A stretch of DNA of 64,000 nucleotides from Quillaja saponaria (GCA_029379385.1 CM055609.1:5146001-5210000); one strand, 5' to 3'. Positions 13,817 through 27,700 are shown, counted from the first letter of the stretch. Notes: generated from the sequence alone by a model not told the origin. A program made the numbers and translations.

Positions 13817-14204
13817 TTTTCACGCGCCAGCGCGAATATTAAATGTAGGAGCCAAAGATCTTATTTCTATTTGTAATAAATATTTTCTAACTAGTGGTCT
13901 AATTGTTAATATTCTATAAATTAAAATTTTGTAATATTAATTATAATATTTAACCATACTTTTAATAATATTAGTGTATAAATTATTATTATTTTTTAAA
14001 TATTAATTTGTGAAAACTGTATTATATTTTAACTAGTGTTTTTCAAATATTCGTTAAAAAAATATTTTAATAAATGAGATAAATATTATTTTATTAAAAG
14101 TACTAATGTGATTTTCAAAATTTTATTAATTTATATTGAATTGACAAAAAATAATAATTATTATTTTATACTCTAACTTGCTCATTCATTTTGCACTCTT
14201 TTCT

Positions 14205-14590
14205 CTCACAAAAAATCAAAAAATCTTTTCAAATTTTTAAAAATATTTTAACTATCATAAATTTCAATTTCATAATTTTTTTAAGAGAGGCCATTAAAAA
14301 ATAAGAGTAAGAGAGCATACATAGGTGGCAACAAAAATTTAGATTTTAAGTTAAATCATTAATCTTTATCTAAAATTTTAAAATTTTAAAATCAAAATTT
14401 CAATCTCACAAAAAATCAAAAAATCTTATCAAATTACTCAAATTGTTAAAAATATTTTAATTATCATAAATTTCAATTTCATAATTTTTTTAGTAGAGAC
14501 CATTAAAAAATAAGAGTAAGAGAGCATACATAGGTGGCAAAAAAAAATATTATGTTTTAAGTTAAATCATTAATCTTTATCTAAAATATT
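14205..14590. repeat. Tandem duplication, two units of about 200 bp
   Basis: Unit 1 starts at 14205 and unit 2 at 14405, both with CTCACAAAAAATCAAAAAATC. Later blocks recur with a shift of 200-210 bp: ATCATAAATTTCAATTTCAT, GAGAGCATACATAGGTGGCA, and GTTAAATCATTAATCTTTAT. Units are nearly identical over long stretches, implying a fairly recent duplication of non-coding DNA. Confidence 0.9.
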
Positions 14591-15311
14591 AATAATGTTA
14601 AAATTTTAAAATTTTAAAAAGGTAGATGTCATTTTCTCCATAAAAAATTAAAAAAACAAAATGGGCTTTTTCTTCTCTCCATTAGGCCATTTCCATTAAC
14701 ATCGCTGTGAAAGTTTTGAGAAGTGAGAAAAGGAATTCCAAAAAGTTACGTGTTCCCATTATTTAAATATTTATAGTCTCTGATAATTCATTTTCTTGAT
14801 TTCTTTTTTTCTTTTCAAATATGCCAAAGTTGACTTCCACGCACTCTCGGGGTATTGAAGATAACGCTCTGACTTCCAAAGGTGGCTAAAGTAGTAACGA
14901 CTCACATGGTGTGATATGACATCAACGTGAGGACATCCGTAATCCAAAATAAATACAATAATAGTGAAGACATACCAATTTCCAAAACGAACAAGTTTAT
15001 ACATTATTTTTATTTAATATGTTATATTTGGATGCAATCAATATGAATTGAAATTATAAAACTTTTAATAAAAAAAAGAACAAGAAAAAGAAATTATAAA
15101 ACTAATTTTCTTAAGGTTAAATTAAGTTTTATAAATTTATGTCATTAAAATTATATTAATTTCATCATTTGGTCATCGTTTTAAATAATTTTTTGCAAAA
15201 AATAGTTTTCGTCTCCAATTGCCTTTGATTGTCATATTCAACAATTTTCAATAATAATTTTTGTATGATTGTAGATACTCTATTCGATTGTGATTTCGTT
15301 AATATGATTCT

Positions 15312-15793
15312 TAGTGTTGAGATTGTAGGTCGGTTCGACTGGTTTTGGGTTTTATACTGGCCGAATCGACCAAGTCGGTTAGCTTAAAGCCCAAATTGAT
15401 CATGCAACATTTTATTTTGATTTTTTGAACTTGCCATCTATTTTGGTTAATACTTGTGGATTGGTTTGATTTTTAATTTTCAATTTTAGTATTTGGGCTT
15501 TAAAACAGTAAGGCCCAGTTATCTTGTGCAAAACAATTAAAAAAAAGCTGCTCAATGACACATAGTAGGGCTTAAAACACTATATTTTAGCCAATGCAAA
15601 GCAGACATGTGTAAAAAAAATAAAAAAAATTATATATATGTAAATAATTAATTTTATTTGGTTATCCGATTTATCAATATATAAAACCTAAAAACCTAAA
15701 CTAAAATTAAAACCATTTTCTTTGTGAGTCAGTTTTAGCCAGTTTCGGTCGATTTGAAGTTGTTCGGTTAATTAGGTTTTATGCTCAGTCCTA
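15312..15793. mobile_element. hAT-type non-autonomous element (MITE), 482 bp
   Basis: Flanked by a near-perfect 8-bp target duplication: ATGATTCT at 15304-15311 and ATAATTCT at 15794-15801 (7 of 8). Termini are imperfectly inverted: TAGTGTTGAG on the left and, read inward on the other strand, TAGGACTGAG on the right. Subterminal sequence is rich in CCGAA/TTCGG motifs such as GGTCGGTTCGACTGG, typical of a common dicot hAT MITE type. No transposase frame is present. Confidence 0.72.
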
Positions 15794-16490
15794 ATAATTC
15801 TTATGATAAGTTAACCGATGAAACCGGTGGAAGACAACAACATGCTTAATAGGGACAAGTAGAAGTGATGGCTGGTGATTAGCAATATGTGAAAGTAAAT
15901 GACAGTCTAAAACTGTTAAAATGACATATACATAAATTAATTTTTAAAATATTTAAAATTGTGATTTTTAAAATCTATTGTCTATCCATTCATTTATTAT
16001 GCTTTATACTATACATAGTATAAGAGGAGATCAAATATATAATTTTATATCTTATTGGTGCCAAATATCATATGAAAGTTAACTAAATAATCTTATATTA
16101 TTATATTATTCTTATATGATATTCTAAATAAGCCAGTAATACTTATATATGTTTAGTGTAAAAGTTTAAATGAAAAATAAATTAGTAAATTTGCACATAA
16201 TGTCATTAAATACTATTTGAACGTGTTAAAAAAAATTGACAATCATTAAGAATTCAAATACTTTTGAATTAAGATTTCATTTCCAATTAATTTCAAGCAG
16301 ATTATTCCTCCAATCAGCATGCGAAACATATATTTATTTTGCATCTTTATCATATAAAATTATACAATATATTAAATTGTATAGTTATATTATTTTCATA
16401 ATCCTATCTTATTATTGCTCTTTCTATTATATACTTTTATATTTTCAGATATAAAAATAAGAATGTTCAAATAGTATAAATTTACAAGAG

Positions 16491-16690
16491 TTTTTTTTTA
16501 GTGGGTACCCAAATAACACTTATTAACATTTGATAAGTTATAATAAATATAGTCATTAGAAATTAAATTTTTTTACAAATAATAATTTATGTAATAAATA
16601 ATATTAAAATTATGATCAATTATCATAATAAATGTTATAAATTTTTTATTTATAAAATTAAATAAATATTATTAAGGTACCATAAATTCA
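16491..16690. mobile_element. AT-rich MITE-like element, copy A
   Basis: The core (about 16543-16641) aligns at roughly three-quarters identity by eye to the core of the element at 26484-26659, with matching blocks such as AATTTATG and ATGA.CAATTA. The left end reads GTGGGTACCC and the right end GGTACC, a partial inverted match. Ends and target duplication are unclear. It lies just upstream of NDC80. Confidence 0.5.
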
Positions 16691-16889
16691 ATTTATAAGC
16701 ACATGTCCAATTAACTTCTTTTCCCCGTCCAGCATCCAATTTTTTATTTTATTTTTCCTTTCTCTAAAATCAAAATTTTGACCCTACCGATCCTCCAAAT
16801 TTCCAAAGCGGGAAAAACACTTCAAAAAAAAGTGCAAATTGGGGATACCAGTAGTCGGGTTGAGACAAACTGAAACTTCTTGCTCGGGG

Positions 16890-19800
16890 ATGAGACCCAC
16901 CGGCCGTCGGCGAGGACCCAGAGAATCCTTTAACCCACCACCGCCATCAATCCAACTAGATTTCCACCACCGACAATTTCCTACTTCCTCGGCCCGAGAC
17001 TCCGATGCTAGCTTCGCCAGTAGCCGCCCTTCCTCCGCCGTCGTCGGCCGTTCCACTACTTTCGACCTCTACAAAGATCGCTCCTTTCAACAGTCCGCTG
17101 TTTCCACCATCAACTCCTATCTCTCCTCTCTTTCCTTCCCCATTTCCTTCAAATCTACTTTCCCTTCGGCCAAAGATATCCACGAAACCCTCAAATTCCT
17201 TCTCTCCCGTCTTGAATTCCCTACTTCGAAACTCGAAGAGGATCTCACAATTCTACTAAAATCTCTCAATTATCCTTTCAAACTCAACAAATCCATTCTC
17301 AAATCCCCTGCTGCTCCTCACCAATGGCCCACTTTTTTGGCTCTAATTCACTGGCTTGTACAAATAGCTATGTACAATGACCACTTGTCTTCGTCTTTTG
17401 GTGATAACAATGTTCTGTATTCGTATACGCTGGAAAGCTATTTACTTTACATAAGGGGTGATGACGATGCTGTGGAGGCATTGGACCTTGAATGGAGGGA
17501 GAAATTGGAAAGGGAGAAGGGCAACGCAGTGGAGAGAGTTAAAGGTTTGGAGCAAGAAGTGGCCAAATTATCGGCAAAAGTGGAGGGTTTGAAGTCCCAG
17601 CCGTCACAAAGGGAGGTACTTGAAAAGGAGAAGAATTTGTTGGAAGAAGATGTGAACAAGTTCCACAGGATGATTGAGGAGTTAACAGTTAGGGCAGCTG
17701 AAGCAGAGAAGGTTTTGGTGGAGAAAGAGAAGCAATTGGAGGCCAAAGCACAAGAGAACAAGAGGATTTGTGGGGAGAATGAAGAGTTGAAGAAGAGGGT
17801 TGAGTTGCAGACATTTAATGCTAGGGATGTGGAGAGGATGAGGAGGGAGTTGCAGGCAGTGGAAAGGGATACCGGGGAGGCAGAACTTGCTAGGAATGCT
17901 TGGGAGGAGAAGTCTTGGGAACTTGACACAACTCTGGGGCATAAATTTAAGGAACTGGAGGCACTAGCAATGGAGTGCAACCAGGCTACGAGGAGGTTTT
18001 TCTTTGCTTATTTCTATCTGATATCAATCTTTTATGTCCCTGTCCAGTAGATGTTGTTTGCCTGTGTGCATCTCTGTGTCTATATGATATAAGCATTCTT
18101 TGTCTTTAGTTTTTCAAGTTCAGTTAGAGTTTTTAGAAATTGACTTTTAACTATTTCTTGCTGTGTATGGTATTCTGTCAGACTATGCTCATTTCTTTAG
18201 TTTTGTATCTCATGAAGCTTGGATGAACCTAACAGCTTGAAATATATTTTTGTGAATTATTATCAATTACGCTTGTTTTGATGAATGTTAGCACTGTTTT
18301 ATTTGGTTGTTTCCATGGCTATTTTGAATTTTGGAAACTTAAGATAAAATTAGACCTATTCCAAGGAGAGAAAAAAGAACAAAAAGGAAATTGGAACATT
18401 TGTGATACCTCTTCTATGTTTGTCTATTTTGTGTCTATTTTCCAGAACACAAGTGGAATTACTATGTAACTTCTTTTCTATACAACTCTGTCTTGTGATG
18501 GTTATAGGTTAAAAATTGGCAATGGTTTTCAGTATGTCTTGAACACCAAGGGGTCTACACCAGCTGAGATAATGAGTATTGATTACAAATCAACTGTAAA
18601 GCCTGCCCTTAACTCCTTTGCTGATAACGTAAAGAAAGGTTCTATAGCAAACCTGGAAGAGTTAATTTCTCTTCAGCAACAGTCGAGTGAAACTGCCGCT
18701 AGAATTGAGGGGAAAAGAAAGCATATAGCATCTCTTCAATTGCGAATTGATGAAGTAAGTGCATCAAGTTTTGGTGCTTTAAACAATGATATTAATGAGA
18801 TATTCATGCTACTTATGTTTAAAACTTGTCATTTTCAAAGTTAGCAATTAAGCACAAGGTTGTGTATGCACGTTGCATGGCTTAACCTATACCTTATGGT
18901 CTGTATCTTCATGTTCTGTTGGATATCAGTTCTGGCTTGTCATATTCTGTAACCAAGTCCTGCTAAGCCGTTCAATATCTCAAGATAATGAAGAACTTTG
19001 CAATCATGAAATTATTAGACCAGAAGTTGGCTTATAGGTTATGAAAGTCAATATGCAATTATCTTATAGACTAGAGCTAATTATCTGACTGCTTTGTGGG
19101 GCATTAGGATTCTGGACATAGATATCCGAGTAATAAGTTTCCTACAGCACAAGCTCACGACATCCAATGCACCACTTGCTGCCTGACTAGCTTGAAGACA
19201 GTTGAGTTTGAAATAATTGGTACAAATAGCGGAACACGTTTGATAATATATGTTCTCTATCTTTTGAATTTAGATGTCTTGATAGAGGCCAGAATATATC
19301 TTAAGATGATTATCAATAGAAATTGAAAATATAAAGTTAATCGAAGAATTCTAAATTCTCCAATGTACTGGCACGCTAATTTTAGTTACTATCTTTCCCT
19401 TTTTTTCCTGGGAGTTATTTTTGTTCTGCCCCCATACTCTTTATTAATGTTTCCGACTGATAGTGGAAAGAGAAACTATCTTGTGAAGGCTATTGTCTGA
19501 TATTCATCATTGCTGCAATTGGACTTCTTTATCAGATGGAAGCAGAACTGAACATTTTGAAGAAAGAAATGGAGGACTTCTCTAATAGATGTGCAGCTGA
19601 CGCTAAGAAAATGGTGGAAGATCTTCAGTTAGAGGCCCATAACCTGGATATTGTGGAAAGAGAGGCGGCTGAGGTTCTGAAGGTAATGCCTTACTTGGTT
19701 TTTTTTTTTTGGGTAACTATAATGCGATGATATCACCATGAATAATGTTGAAAACGTGGGGTTAAATTATGTTGATGTTAAATAGCTTGACTTGAGAAGG

Positions 19801-20726
19801 AATAGATTTTAGCAGAATAGGTTACCTTAGTTTGGCAAGACTTTTCAACTCAGGTAATGCATAACATGATTTGATATTGGACTCTCTTGGTTTTCACAGT
19901 TTACTACCTGTTCTTTTTCTTTTGAAAAACTTTTATCCCTTGAATTTAGTTTGGGAGGCAACTAAAGGTGGTTCAGTTCTGAAAGGCAACTAAAGATGTG
20001 TTAAGCAAACCCTTCTCTTATCCAGTAATTGTTTGAGATAATTGATAATCCAACATAGTACCAGAAAATTGTTGTTTTAACATGTTAAGACGTCAAGTCA
20101 GGAAATGCCCCTTTTTCAATAATTGTTTCAGTAATCCGACGTCTCTGTTGTGTTCCACGTGTATGTGCATGTAAGATGGTGTATTAGCGTAGTTTTGAGT
20201 TGGGATTTTGGCAAGTATAGTTTTATAATATATGAAATTGAAGGCAAAAAGAAGATTCGTCTTTTCACTTTCTGCAATAGTTTAATGTCCAAAAGAGAAG
20301 AATTCAAATATTTTCTTAATCCATCTTTTTCTTTTGCTGAATCATTTATAAGAAACAAAAGTTTTTTTCTTTTTTTTTTTCTACTAGTTTAAGTATATGG
20401 GCGAATAAGAAATTCAATTTATTTATTTAATTCGTTTTGCAGTAATATGAATTATTTTCATAGGTTACAAATTAACTTAAATGTTGTTTGTGAAGGCCTC
20501 CAAATTAAAATTGCAAGAAGCAGTTAAACAAAGTGAAGAAGAAATTCAGATGCGTGCCCGTGATCTGTTTATGTTGGTTGATTCTGTTTCAAAGTACAAA
20601 GAATATATGGAGTCAAAAATTGCAGAAATGAAGAATGATCTTTCAGCAACTGCTGCTGCTGTCTCAGATGCTTACAAGGGTTCCTTGCCAGCTCCATTTA
20701 GTGTTGTTTTTGCAGCGAACCATTGA
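16890..20726 (+). CDS. NDC80: Kinetochore protein NDC80/HEC1 homologue
   Basis: Subunit of the NDC80 complex, which binds spindle microtubules at the outer kinetochore. Exons: 16890-17995, 18508-18754, 19536-19682 and 20496-20726; they join in frame to 576 residues, close to Arabidopsis NDC80. An in-frame upstream ATG at 16839 adds 17 residues, but the family N terminus begins at MRPTGRRRGPRESFNPPPPS, so I prefer 16890. The basic N-terminal tail is followed by the calponin-homology head (roughly residues 58-180: SFQQSAVSTINSYLSS, LKFLLSRLEFP, HQWPTFLALIHWLVQ) and then a long heptad-rich coiled coil to near the C terminus, including the family signature GNGFQYVLNTKGSTPAE around residues 375-390. 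Neighbour on the 3' side is the convergent MEKK gene. Confidence 0.95.
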
Positions 20727-21780
20727 CACTGGAAAACTGTAAATATGTTTATAAGCCTACGGTCCTGCCCATAGGATTACTTTGTGATTGTTTAACAGTT
20801 CAAATAAATAGTTCTCCCCTCTCAATTTTAATTTCTGTGTATGAGTATTTATTTTATTAACTCAAGTTTTACTTTTTAAATTGGTGTTAAAGAAGGGAAG
20901 CCTGAAAGATATTTTACTTGTGTTCATATGGCTCTTCGACACTTTGTATCATAGAAGGAAGGCCAGAAAGATATTTTACTTACAACCACAAATTTTTTTT
21001 AATAAATAAACTATTTTCTAATTACAGTTCACTTGTATTTACAGTTCAGAGTCTTCAGATCAACAAAAGCAATAATTCTTGTATATACAGCTACTCATGC
21101 AAGATTAATTCCTTGACCCTTGCACCATAGAAAGGAAGCTTGGAAAGATAATTTTTCTTTCAGCCTGAAAAACGGCAACAAAATATCAAATATGTTCACT
21201 AGTGATTTGATACCAAAGTTGGTCCTAGTGTCCTTATAAAATGGCGTATACATACCTGACTTTTATACTTCCAGCAGCTATGCCATAAGATATTCTGGGT
21301 ATCACACTAACCCCGTTTAGAGTGTATATAATGTCCACGCAAAACCATGTCATGTCAACATGCACTCCAAGACGATTATCCATCAAAATACTGTGCCAAC
21401 TGATGCCATAATAGTTCCCATGATAGTCATCACATTCCCCTGGTGGATGCAGATTGTCACAAGGAGTTCCAGATTGCAAGATCAAGAAATGGTCTTCTTT
21501 GCAAAGAAAATATAGGAATTGCATCTCCTTCTTTCTCCAATTGCATGCCTCCCTGCCAGTAGCTCAATGTGATCAGTAACAAAACAAGCATGAGATTTAA
21601 AGCAGGAAATTGAAGATATTCTGCACACCTACCAATGTTTTCTTCCAGCTTCCAATGGTCTAAAAACCAGCATGACTGATCCCCTACTAGCATGGACAAA
21701 TAGTGTAAGTCTTGCCTTTCCAGCATGGATAAATCACAGGGTTGCAAATGATAGGGGCAAAATTACTTCAATTTACATTA
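20727..21780. other. Convergent 3' region between NDC80 and the MEKK gene
   Basis: Contains the NDC80 3' UTR (AATAAA near 20803) and the 3' UTR of the minus-strand kinase, whose extent I cannot fix. Three short related repeats occur at 20890-21160. Minus-strand open frames of 96 codons at 21234-21747 show no family similarity and are probably UTR or spacer. Confidence 0.5.
20885..21160. repeat. Three imperfect copies of a short motif (about 26-48 bp)
   Basis: Copies of AAGGAAGCCTGAAAGATATT-like sequence occur near 20893-20919, 20953-20981 and 21129-21158. Copies 2 and 3 share a longer left arm (CCTTGACCC/TTCGACACT followed by ATCATAGAA or ACCATAGAA). Their origin is unknown. Confidence 0.6.
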
Positions 21781-24700
21781 TCAAAAGGCCGACAGATAAG
21801 TAGAAGCTGGACCAGAGGAAGATTGAAGGGGCTTCTTTAAAAATGGATGGTCTGATAACTGAGCTGCAGTTGGGCGATTATTTGGATTAACTTGTAAACA
21901 TTTGCAAATGAAATCTCGGGCATCTTTTGATAAAGAATCCGGGACCAGAGGAAGTTCGCCCCTGCCAATCCTAAATAATGCTTGCATCTGTCATATCACA
22001 GAAAAATACATCATAACCTGACTTTAAATCCAATTCCTATTGAAGAGAATTCAACAACCTTGGTTTCTAAGAAGTTACAGAATGTTTTTGGGGTCAATAC
22101 CCATAGGAAAAAAAAAAGATTGCCTTCTTGGAAAGTCTTGTATTCCTGATTTGTGATTAGCAAATAGTGCAATTGAAATTGAAATCACATTTTAACAAGG
22201 AGATGGAAAATATAGTATATAAAAACGAATTCCATAATCAAACAGGGCCCTAGCTTCAGGAATACTGAAATCACTACAAAAAAAAGGAAGTGTAAAGAAG
22301 AAAAAGGTTTTACATACGCCTTCCAAATGAGAGTATGGAGGCTGCCGAGTCAGCATCTCTAAGACAGTACATCCGAGACTCCATATATCAGCTGCAAGCC
22401 CATAGCCATGCTGCTTTAAGTTGACAACCTACAATTATGCAACTAAATGGTCATTCCAAGTACCAAACAAGCATGGTATCTAATCTACAAAATTGCAAAT
22501 TATGCTTTGCAGATAAGTTAGAGCACTCTTAACAGAAAATATTAAAAACCCAAACTGGTCAAAAGTCAGAAAGTGCAGCTAGTATTAAATACTAAGAATT
22601 ATACCAAGATTCATTAAATCACAAGTGAGCAGAAACAGTAGCTTTAGAGTGTTGAGAACTCAAAAAAAAATAAAAAAATTGCATTAATCAACTTGCTTAT
22701 AAAAGCCATGAATTAATTGTGAACAATTAATCAAACATAGGGTGTGCAATGTAAATGTCTAGAAGTCACACATGGATTTTGACATAAAATTGCTCCCAGA
22801 TACTTCAAGTCAACATGGAAAAAGTTTACCAATGCAACTATATTGTTTACTTGCATGAGATTTTACAAACCTTTCTCTAAAAACATAAATACATAAACAT
22901 TATAATACTTATTTACAATATAATGTGTTAATGACATTTTGTTTTGCAGAATAATTGAGCAGAGTATCATGTTGCAGTTTTCAATTCAAGGAAGTATAGA
23001 AACATGAGACTGAAATTGATCTATCCAACTTCAAAACAACATTTTTCAGCATCAAAATTCAAGGTTTTAGCCTTTGCAAAGTAGAAGCATCAGCCTTTCT
23101 GATTGTTACTAGGTTTGAAGTCAAGAGTTCCAGAACAAGAAGTAACCAGGTTACTAATTTCAGTGAAGTGAATCAAATATAAAATTTCAATGTAGGACTA
23201 AATTAAGTGGGGAAAATTCAACTTAAAAACTAATTCCCCAATTCCCCAATTCTTTATGGAGAGTGGTGTTTGGTTTAGGGTTTTATATTGTTTAATTTTT
23301 ACTTTTCTTAGGCCCTTTGGCAAAAAATTAAAATATAACAAGAAAACTCCTTATCCATTCCCATTACGTGAATAATAAAGCTTTCATGTGGAGAGCAAAC
23401 CTCAGGGGCCATCCAGAATGGAGTGCCTTTGCTTGATTTAACATCATTCAATTTGGTTGCCTGAGAAGATAAAAGAACCAAAAATATAATATCAATTAGC
23501 TTAGCATTTTGAATTTACATACAGTGAGAAAAAAAGGTTAGTAAAACAAACACGAGGAATAAGGGATGAAGGAAGATCATGTAGTTTTGCTGCATAAAGA
23601 TACCTTTGCCAACCCAAAATCAGCTAGTTTTACGAACCCACTTGCATGGACCAATATATTACCACACTTGATATCCCTATAAAATGAGAAGTTGAAATGA
23701 GAAAGACAAAACTTATAACAAAGCTAATCCATTTGACAAATAATTCATAAGTCAACTTCCAAGAACTTCATCTCAGAAAAAAGAACTTCATTCAAATTTT
23801 GTCACAAGTGAGCAATTAGCTTGATGATAATGCTTAATTCACAGTCCAAACCCAATTAATAATAATGATAACATCCATGTGAACTTGAGCATATATTACT
23901 CTTCCATAAAAAATTTCTTAGAATAGATCCATCTAGCTAGAGGAGTTTAATGTTCCAAATGCTTAGATAATTTCAGCATCTGGTTTCATTGCCAATCTAC
24001 TTGATATAATTATTAATTGAAATTGATATTCAGATAGAAAGGAAAATTAGTTGAGAGAAGCAAAATATGGTAACAAATTCAAAATACAAACTATTCTATA
24101 TCTTGGCCATATAATCCAGTTACAACCAGAAGGAACAAACTAGCATCCTTAACTCATAAAAGATTGATCATGGCTTTATGCACCTATTAAGGTATTTAGT
24201 AGTTGTAGATGTTAAGCTTGATATGATAGTTGGATACAATTTTGAACACGTGAAGCTTTAGGATATCCAACAAGGCACCAAAGCATGGTTGTTCAGAAGG
24301 TCATGGTTCACGTCTTGGACACCCCCTTCTCATCAACTATTCAAGTATAATGTGTTTGTTGTAGTTTCTGTCGTGTGTCTGTTGACTTCCAGAGGGACCA
24401 CGTGCAAGTGGACCTCAGGGGGAAGTCATAGTGTGTTAAGCTTGGTATACATAGTTAGGACCAATTTATAGCAGCTTAGGCTTTGGGGGAATAATCCAGC
24501 TCTTACAGTCCAGTTGCAACCAAATATCAAACCCAACATTTTGAGATATATGTAGACAAAACAGTTGCCAAGAAAATGGTCCATTAAATTGTTTAAGTCC
24601 ATAAACTGATTTGGAAATAGATTCCCTAGAACCTTTAGCACAAAACAAAGCAATATCATAACAGATTGCCATTTCTTATTGGTTAAACAAGTTTTCACTA

Positions 24701-27700
24701 TTATAGTTAGATATCTGATTGTTATCCTATAATCAGATTATGTTCACAGTCATACTTACATTAGTAAGTAAAAAATATACGAGTAAAAGTTCTTAGAGAC
24801 GCAAGAGAGAGCAGCCCATAAATGCTAGGAGTTTAAGAAGCACCCACAGGGGTCTAAAGGATAGTAACTTCAATTGTAATACCTGTGGACCACATTACGA
24901 TCATGGAGATACTTCAAGCCACTCAAAATCTGCCGTGTGTATGCAGATACTTGAGAATCCCTTAAGTGATACTTTTGATATAAATTTGCCAACGACCCTT
25001 TCGTCACAAGCTCAAGGAAGATAAAAAGTGTTGTGTTGTTCTGGGAAACACAATTTAAAAATCATAAGCAAAAAAAGTATAGCTAGTTGAAATGAAATTT
25101 CCACCTAGTGATAAAACACGAAGCAGACAAGTAAACAATGATTACATGGTAAATAAACCCCATTCTCCATCCCTTCCCCTCCACACCCTCTCCCCCGAGG
25201 CACAAATAGACTATCAATGAACAATATATGGTCCACTGAACATTCTTTGATTAGAAATCAGATAAATGACTGTGACAATAGCTTAAACATCCAGGGAGAA
25301 CGCCTTTCACAATGAAATTAATCAGCATTCAGTATTACTATATTAGCAAGAGACTGGATAGAAAAACAAAGCAAATGAAGTATAGGCATAAGAGACTGCT
25401 TCTCTATACTTTGTAGGTTATCAGCATTCAGTATTACTATATTAGCAAGAAACTGGATAAAAAATAAAAAAAGCAAAAGAAGTATAGGCATAAGAAAATG
25501 CTTCCCTATACTTTTAGTAACAATTTGGTACTCTCCCCTTATCTTAGATAAAGATATGTGAAACTAGGAGGTCACTCCCCAGCAAGAAAAATCATAAAAG
25601 GAACTTCTTAATATCCTTTCAAGAAAAGTATATGCTAGGAATAAAGAATTGTCAAGTCTGAAAATAGAATACCTTGTCCGTGCCAAGATACTTAACTATG
25701 TTCTCGTGTTCAAACTGGCTTAAAAGAGAGATTTCCTGATCCATGAAGCCAGAATTAGAAAAAAGACAAAAGAAAAACCCTGATCATGTATGAAGATCAT
25801 AAAAGATTACATGAGAATTTTTACATGTGTGTGCGAGTGTCTGCATATGACAACTTTAGGTACATGGCTATATTGCCACAAAACAAGACAAGACAAAAAT
25901 GTGGGGAAAAAAAAAGGCCTGCAAGTCTCTTTAGGTACATGACTCAACATTTGAAAACCGAAAAGGGCATGATGGGGCACAAAAAGGTCTAAGAATGCGA
26001 TATTGATAATTAAGATAGAGGAAATGAGTAAAATATACATAATCAGGTTCATGACCATTCATGAAAACAAGATTTTCCCACCTGCTGAAGTTGGAAAATC
26101 CTCTGTTTTCCATGGTTTCCTTGATCTAACAAAGAGACCTCCTTTACAGCAAAAAAGAATCCATCACTGCAGTATAACAAAATGAGAAGCTTTCAAATCT
26201 TAGTGTGGAAGGTGCAAAAATGTATAGAACTAGTATGGAATGCCAAGCACCAGAAGTTATATTTGCAACAAAAGATTATAAAATTCACTTTGCTAACATT
26301 TTCGAATAATAGAGCACAGCACTTAAAAGTTAAAACCATAGACTAGTTCACATGTCACTAAAGAATTTGAATTCATAAATACACTTGGCTATTAGAGCCA
26401 GTTCAAATAAAGTTTTCCCTTATGAGCCCACAAACACCACCACCAAAAAAAAAAAAAAGGGGAAAAAAAGAGAGAAAAAAGGGTTTTTCTAATAGGTGCC
26501 CTAAGGGCATTTTTTAAGTGCAATAAACATGGTCTTTGAAAATTAATTTTTCCAAAAATAACAATTTATGCATTTCATAGCACCAAAATCATGACCAATT
26601 ACAGTAACAAATGCTACAAACCTTAGTGACAAGTGCCATAAGGGTACTCGTTAGAAAAATCTATAATAAATAATTAAAAATAACTGGAGTTTATTGACGA
26701 ATAAAACAATAAAAGTGCAATGTGTTCTTCAAACTGACAAGTTAATTCACTTGGAGGAGTTTCCAGTGTCCACTTTCTCTCTGGCTTCCCAAATATTCCT
26801 CGATCTCATTCAACTCTTTTTTTCTTTTAAGACTGATAGTTCAAACAATTTTTCGCATTTACTGGGGTTGTGGAATTTAATCAATAAAATGCAAGGACTT
26901 CTTCAAACTGCCAAGTTAGGTCAAACAGTTCTTAGACAAAGTCTGACCAGTTTTATGAACACGGACAGAACAAATGTCAATGAAGGAACTAATATATGGA
27001 ATAAACAACGATAATAGGTAATGGCTGCTAAAGCCATGTAGATAGGGCGGTGGATGTGAATGCTGAATGGAAAGAGCAAAAAAGGGGAAGGTATACTTAC
27101 TCCGTAAAGCCTTCATACACAGTTCCAAAAGACCCACTTCCCAAAAGCCCACCTTTTTGCCATGATGAGAAACTGCGTCTGAATTTCCCACTCGGCGAGA
27201 TAATATACACTGAATCTGGAATTACGCCAGAAGCATTACCAATTATACCATTATCGTCATGGGATGTAGATGAATTCAAATCAGAAAGAACATCAGTTTC
27301 TCCATGTCTGATCCCATTTAACTCTTCCTGGACATCATTTCCTTCATTAACCTCCTCCTCTTGTTCTTGGTAAGAACAAGTACCTCCATCACAAACAGGT
27401 GAATTCACAACACTATCATCTTGGGGAGCAAAAGACTTCAGTATATCCCAAGTAGAGCTCACATGATCCACAACTGGGGCTAACATCACCGGAGGAGGTG
27501 CAAGAACTGGAGGTCTAACACCCTTAATTCCTCCACCACCATCCATACTATGCCCAACAAAATTACAATCAGCATACAACTTCTTATCCTTCCCTCCATC
27601 ACAAAATAAACCTGAACCACTTTTAGATTGTGAACACTCAAAATCAAGCTCAATAATTCTATTAAGCCCCACCTCACTTCCAAGTTTAGCTGAAATTTCA

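Larger units (their letters stand above)
13817..16889. other. AT-rich spacer between divergent DUF1644 and NDC80 genes
   Basis: About 3 kb without a credible gene. It holds a tandem duplication (14205-14590), an hAT-type MITE (15312-15793) and another MITE-like element (16491-16690), listed separately. The remainder is AT-rich filler. The last 150 bp before 16890 should contain the NDC80 promoter and leader; I see no clear TATA box there. Confidence 0.6.

Noticed and set aside
17447..17980. 177-codon antisense frame opposite NDC80 exon 1
   Set aside because: Ser/Leu-rich shadow of the coiled-coil coding strand; no motif or promoter of its own.
24207..24470. LTR retrotransposon in a MEKK intron
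   Set aside because: A 224-bp-spaced partial repeat alone, without TG...CA ends, primer-binding site or target duplication, is not enough.
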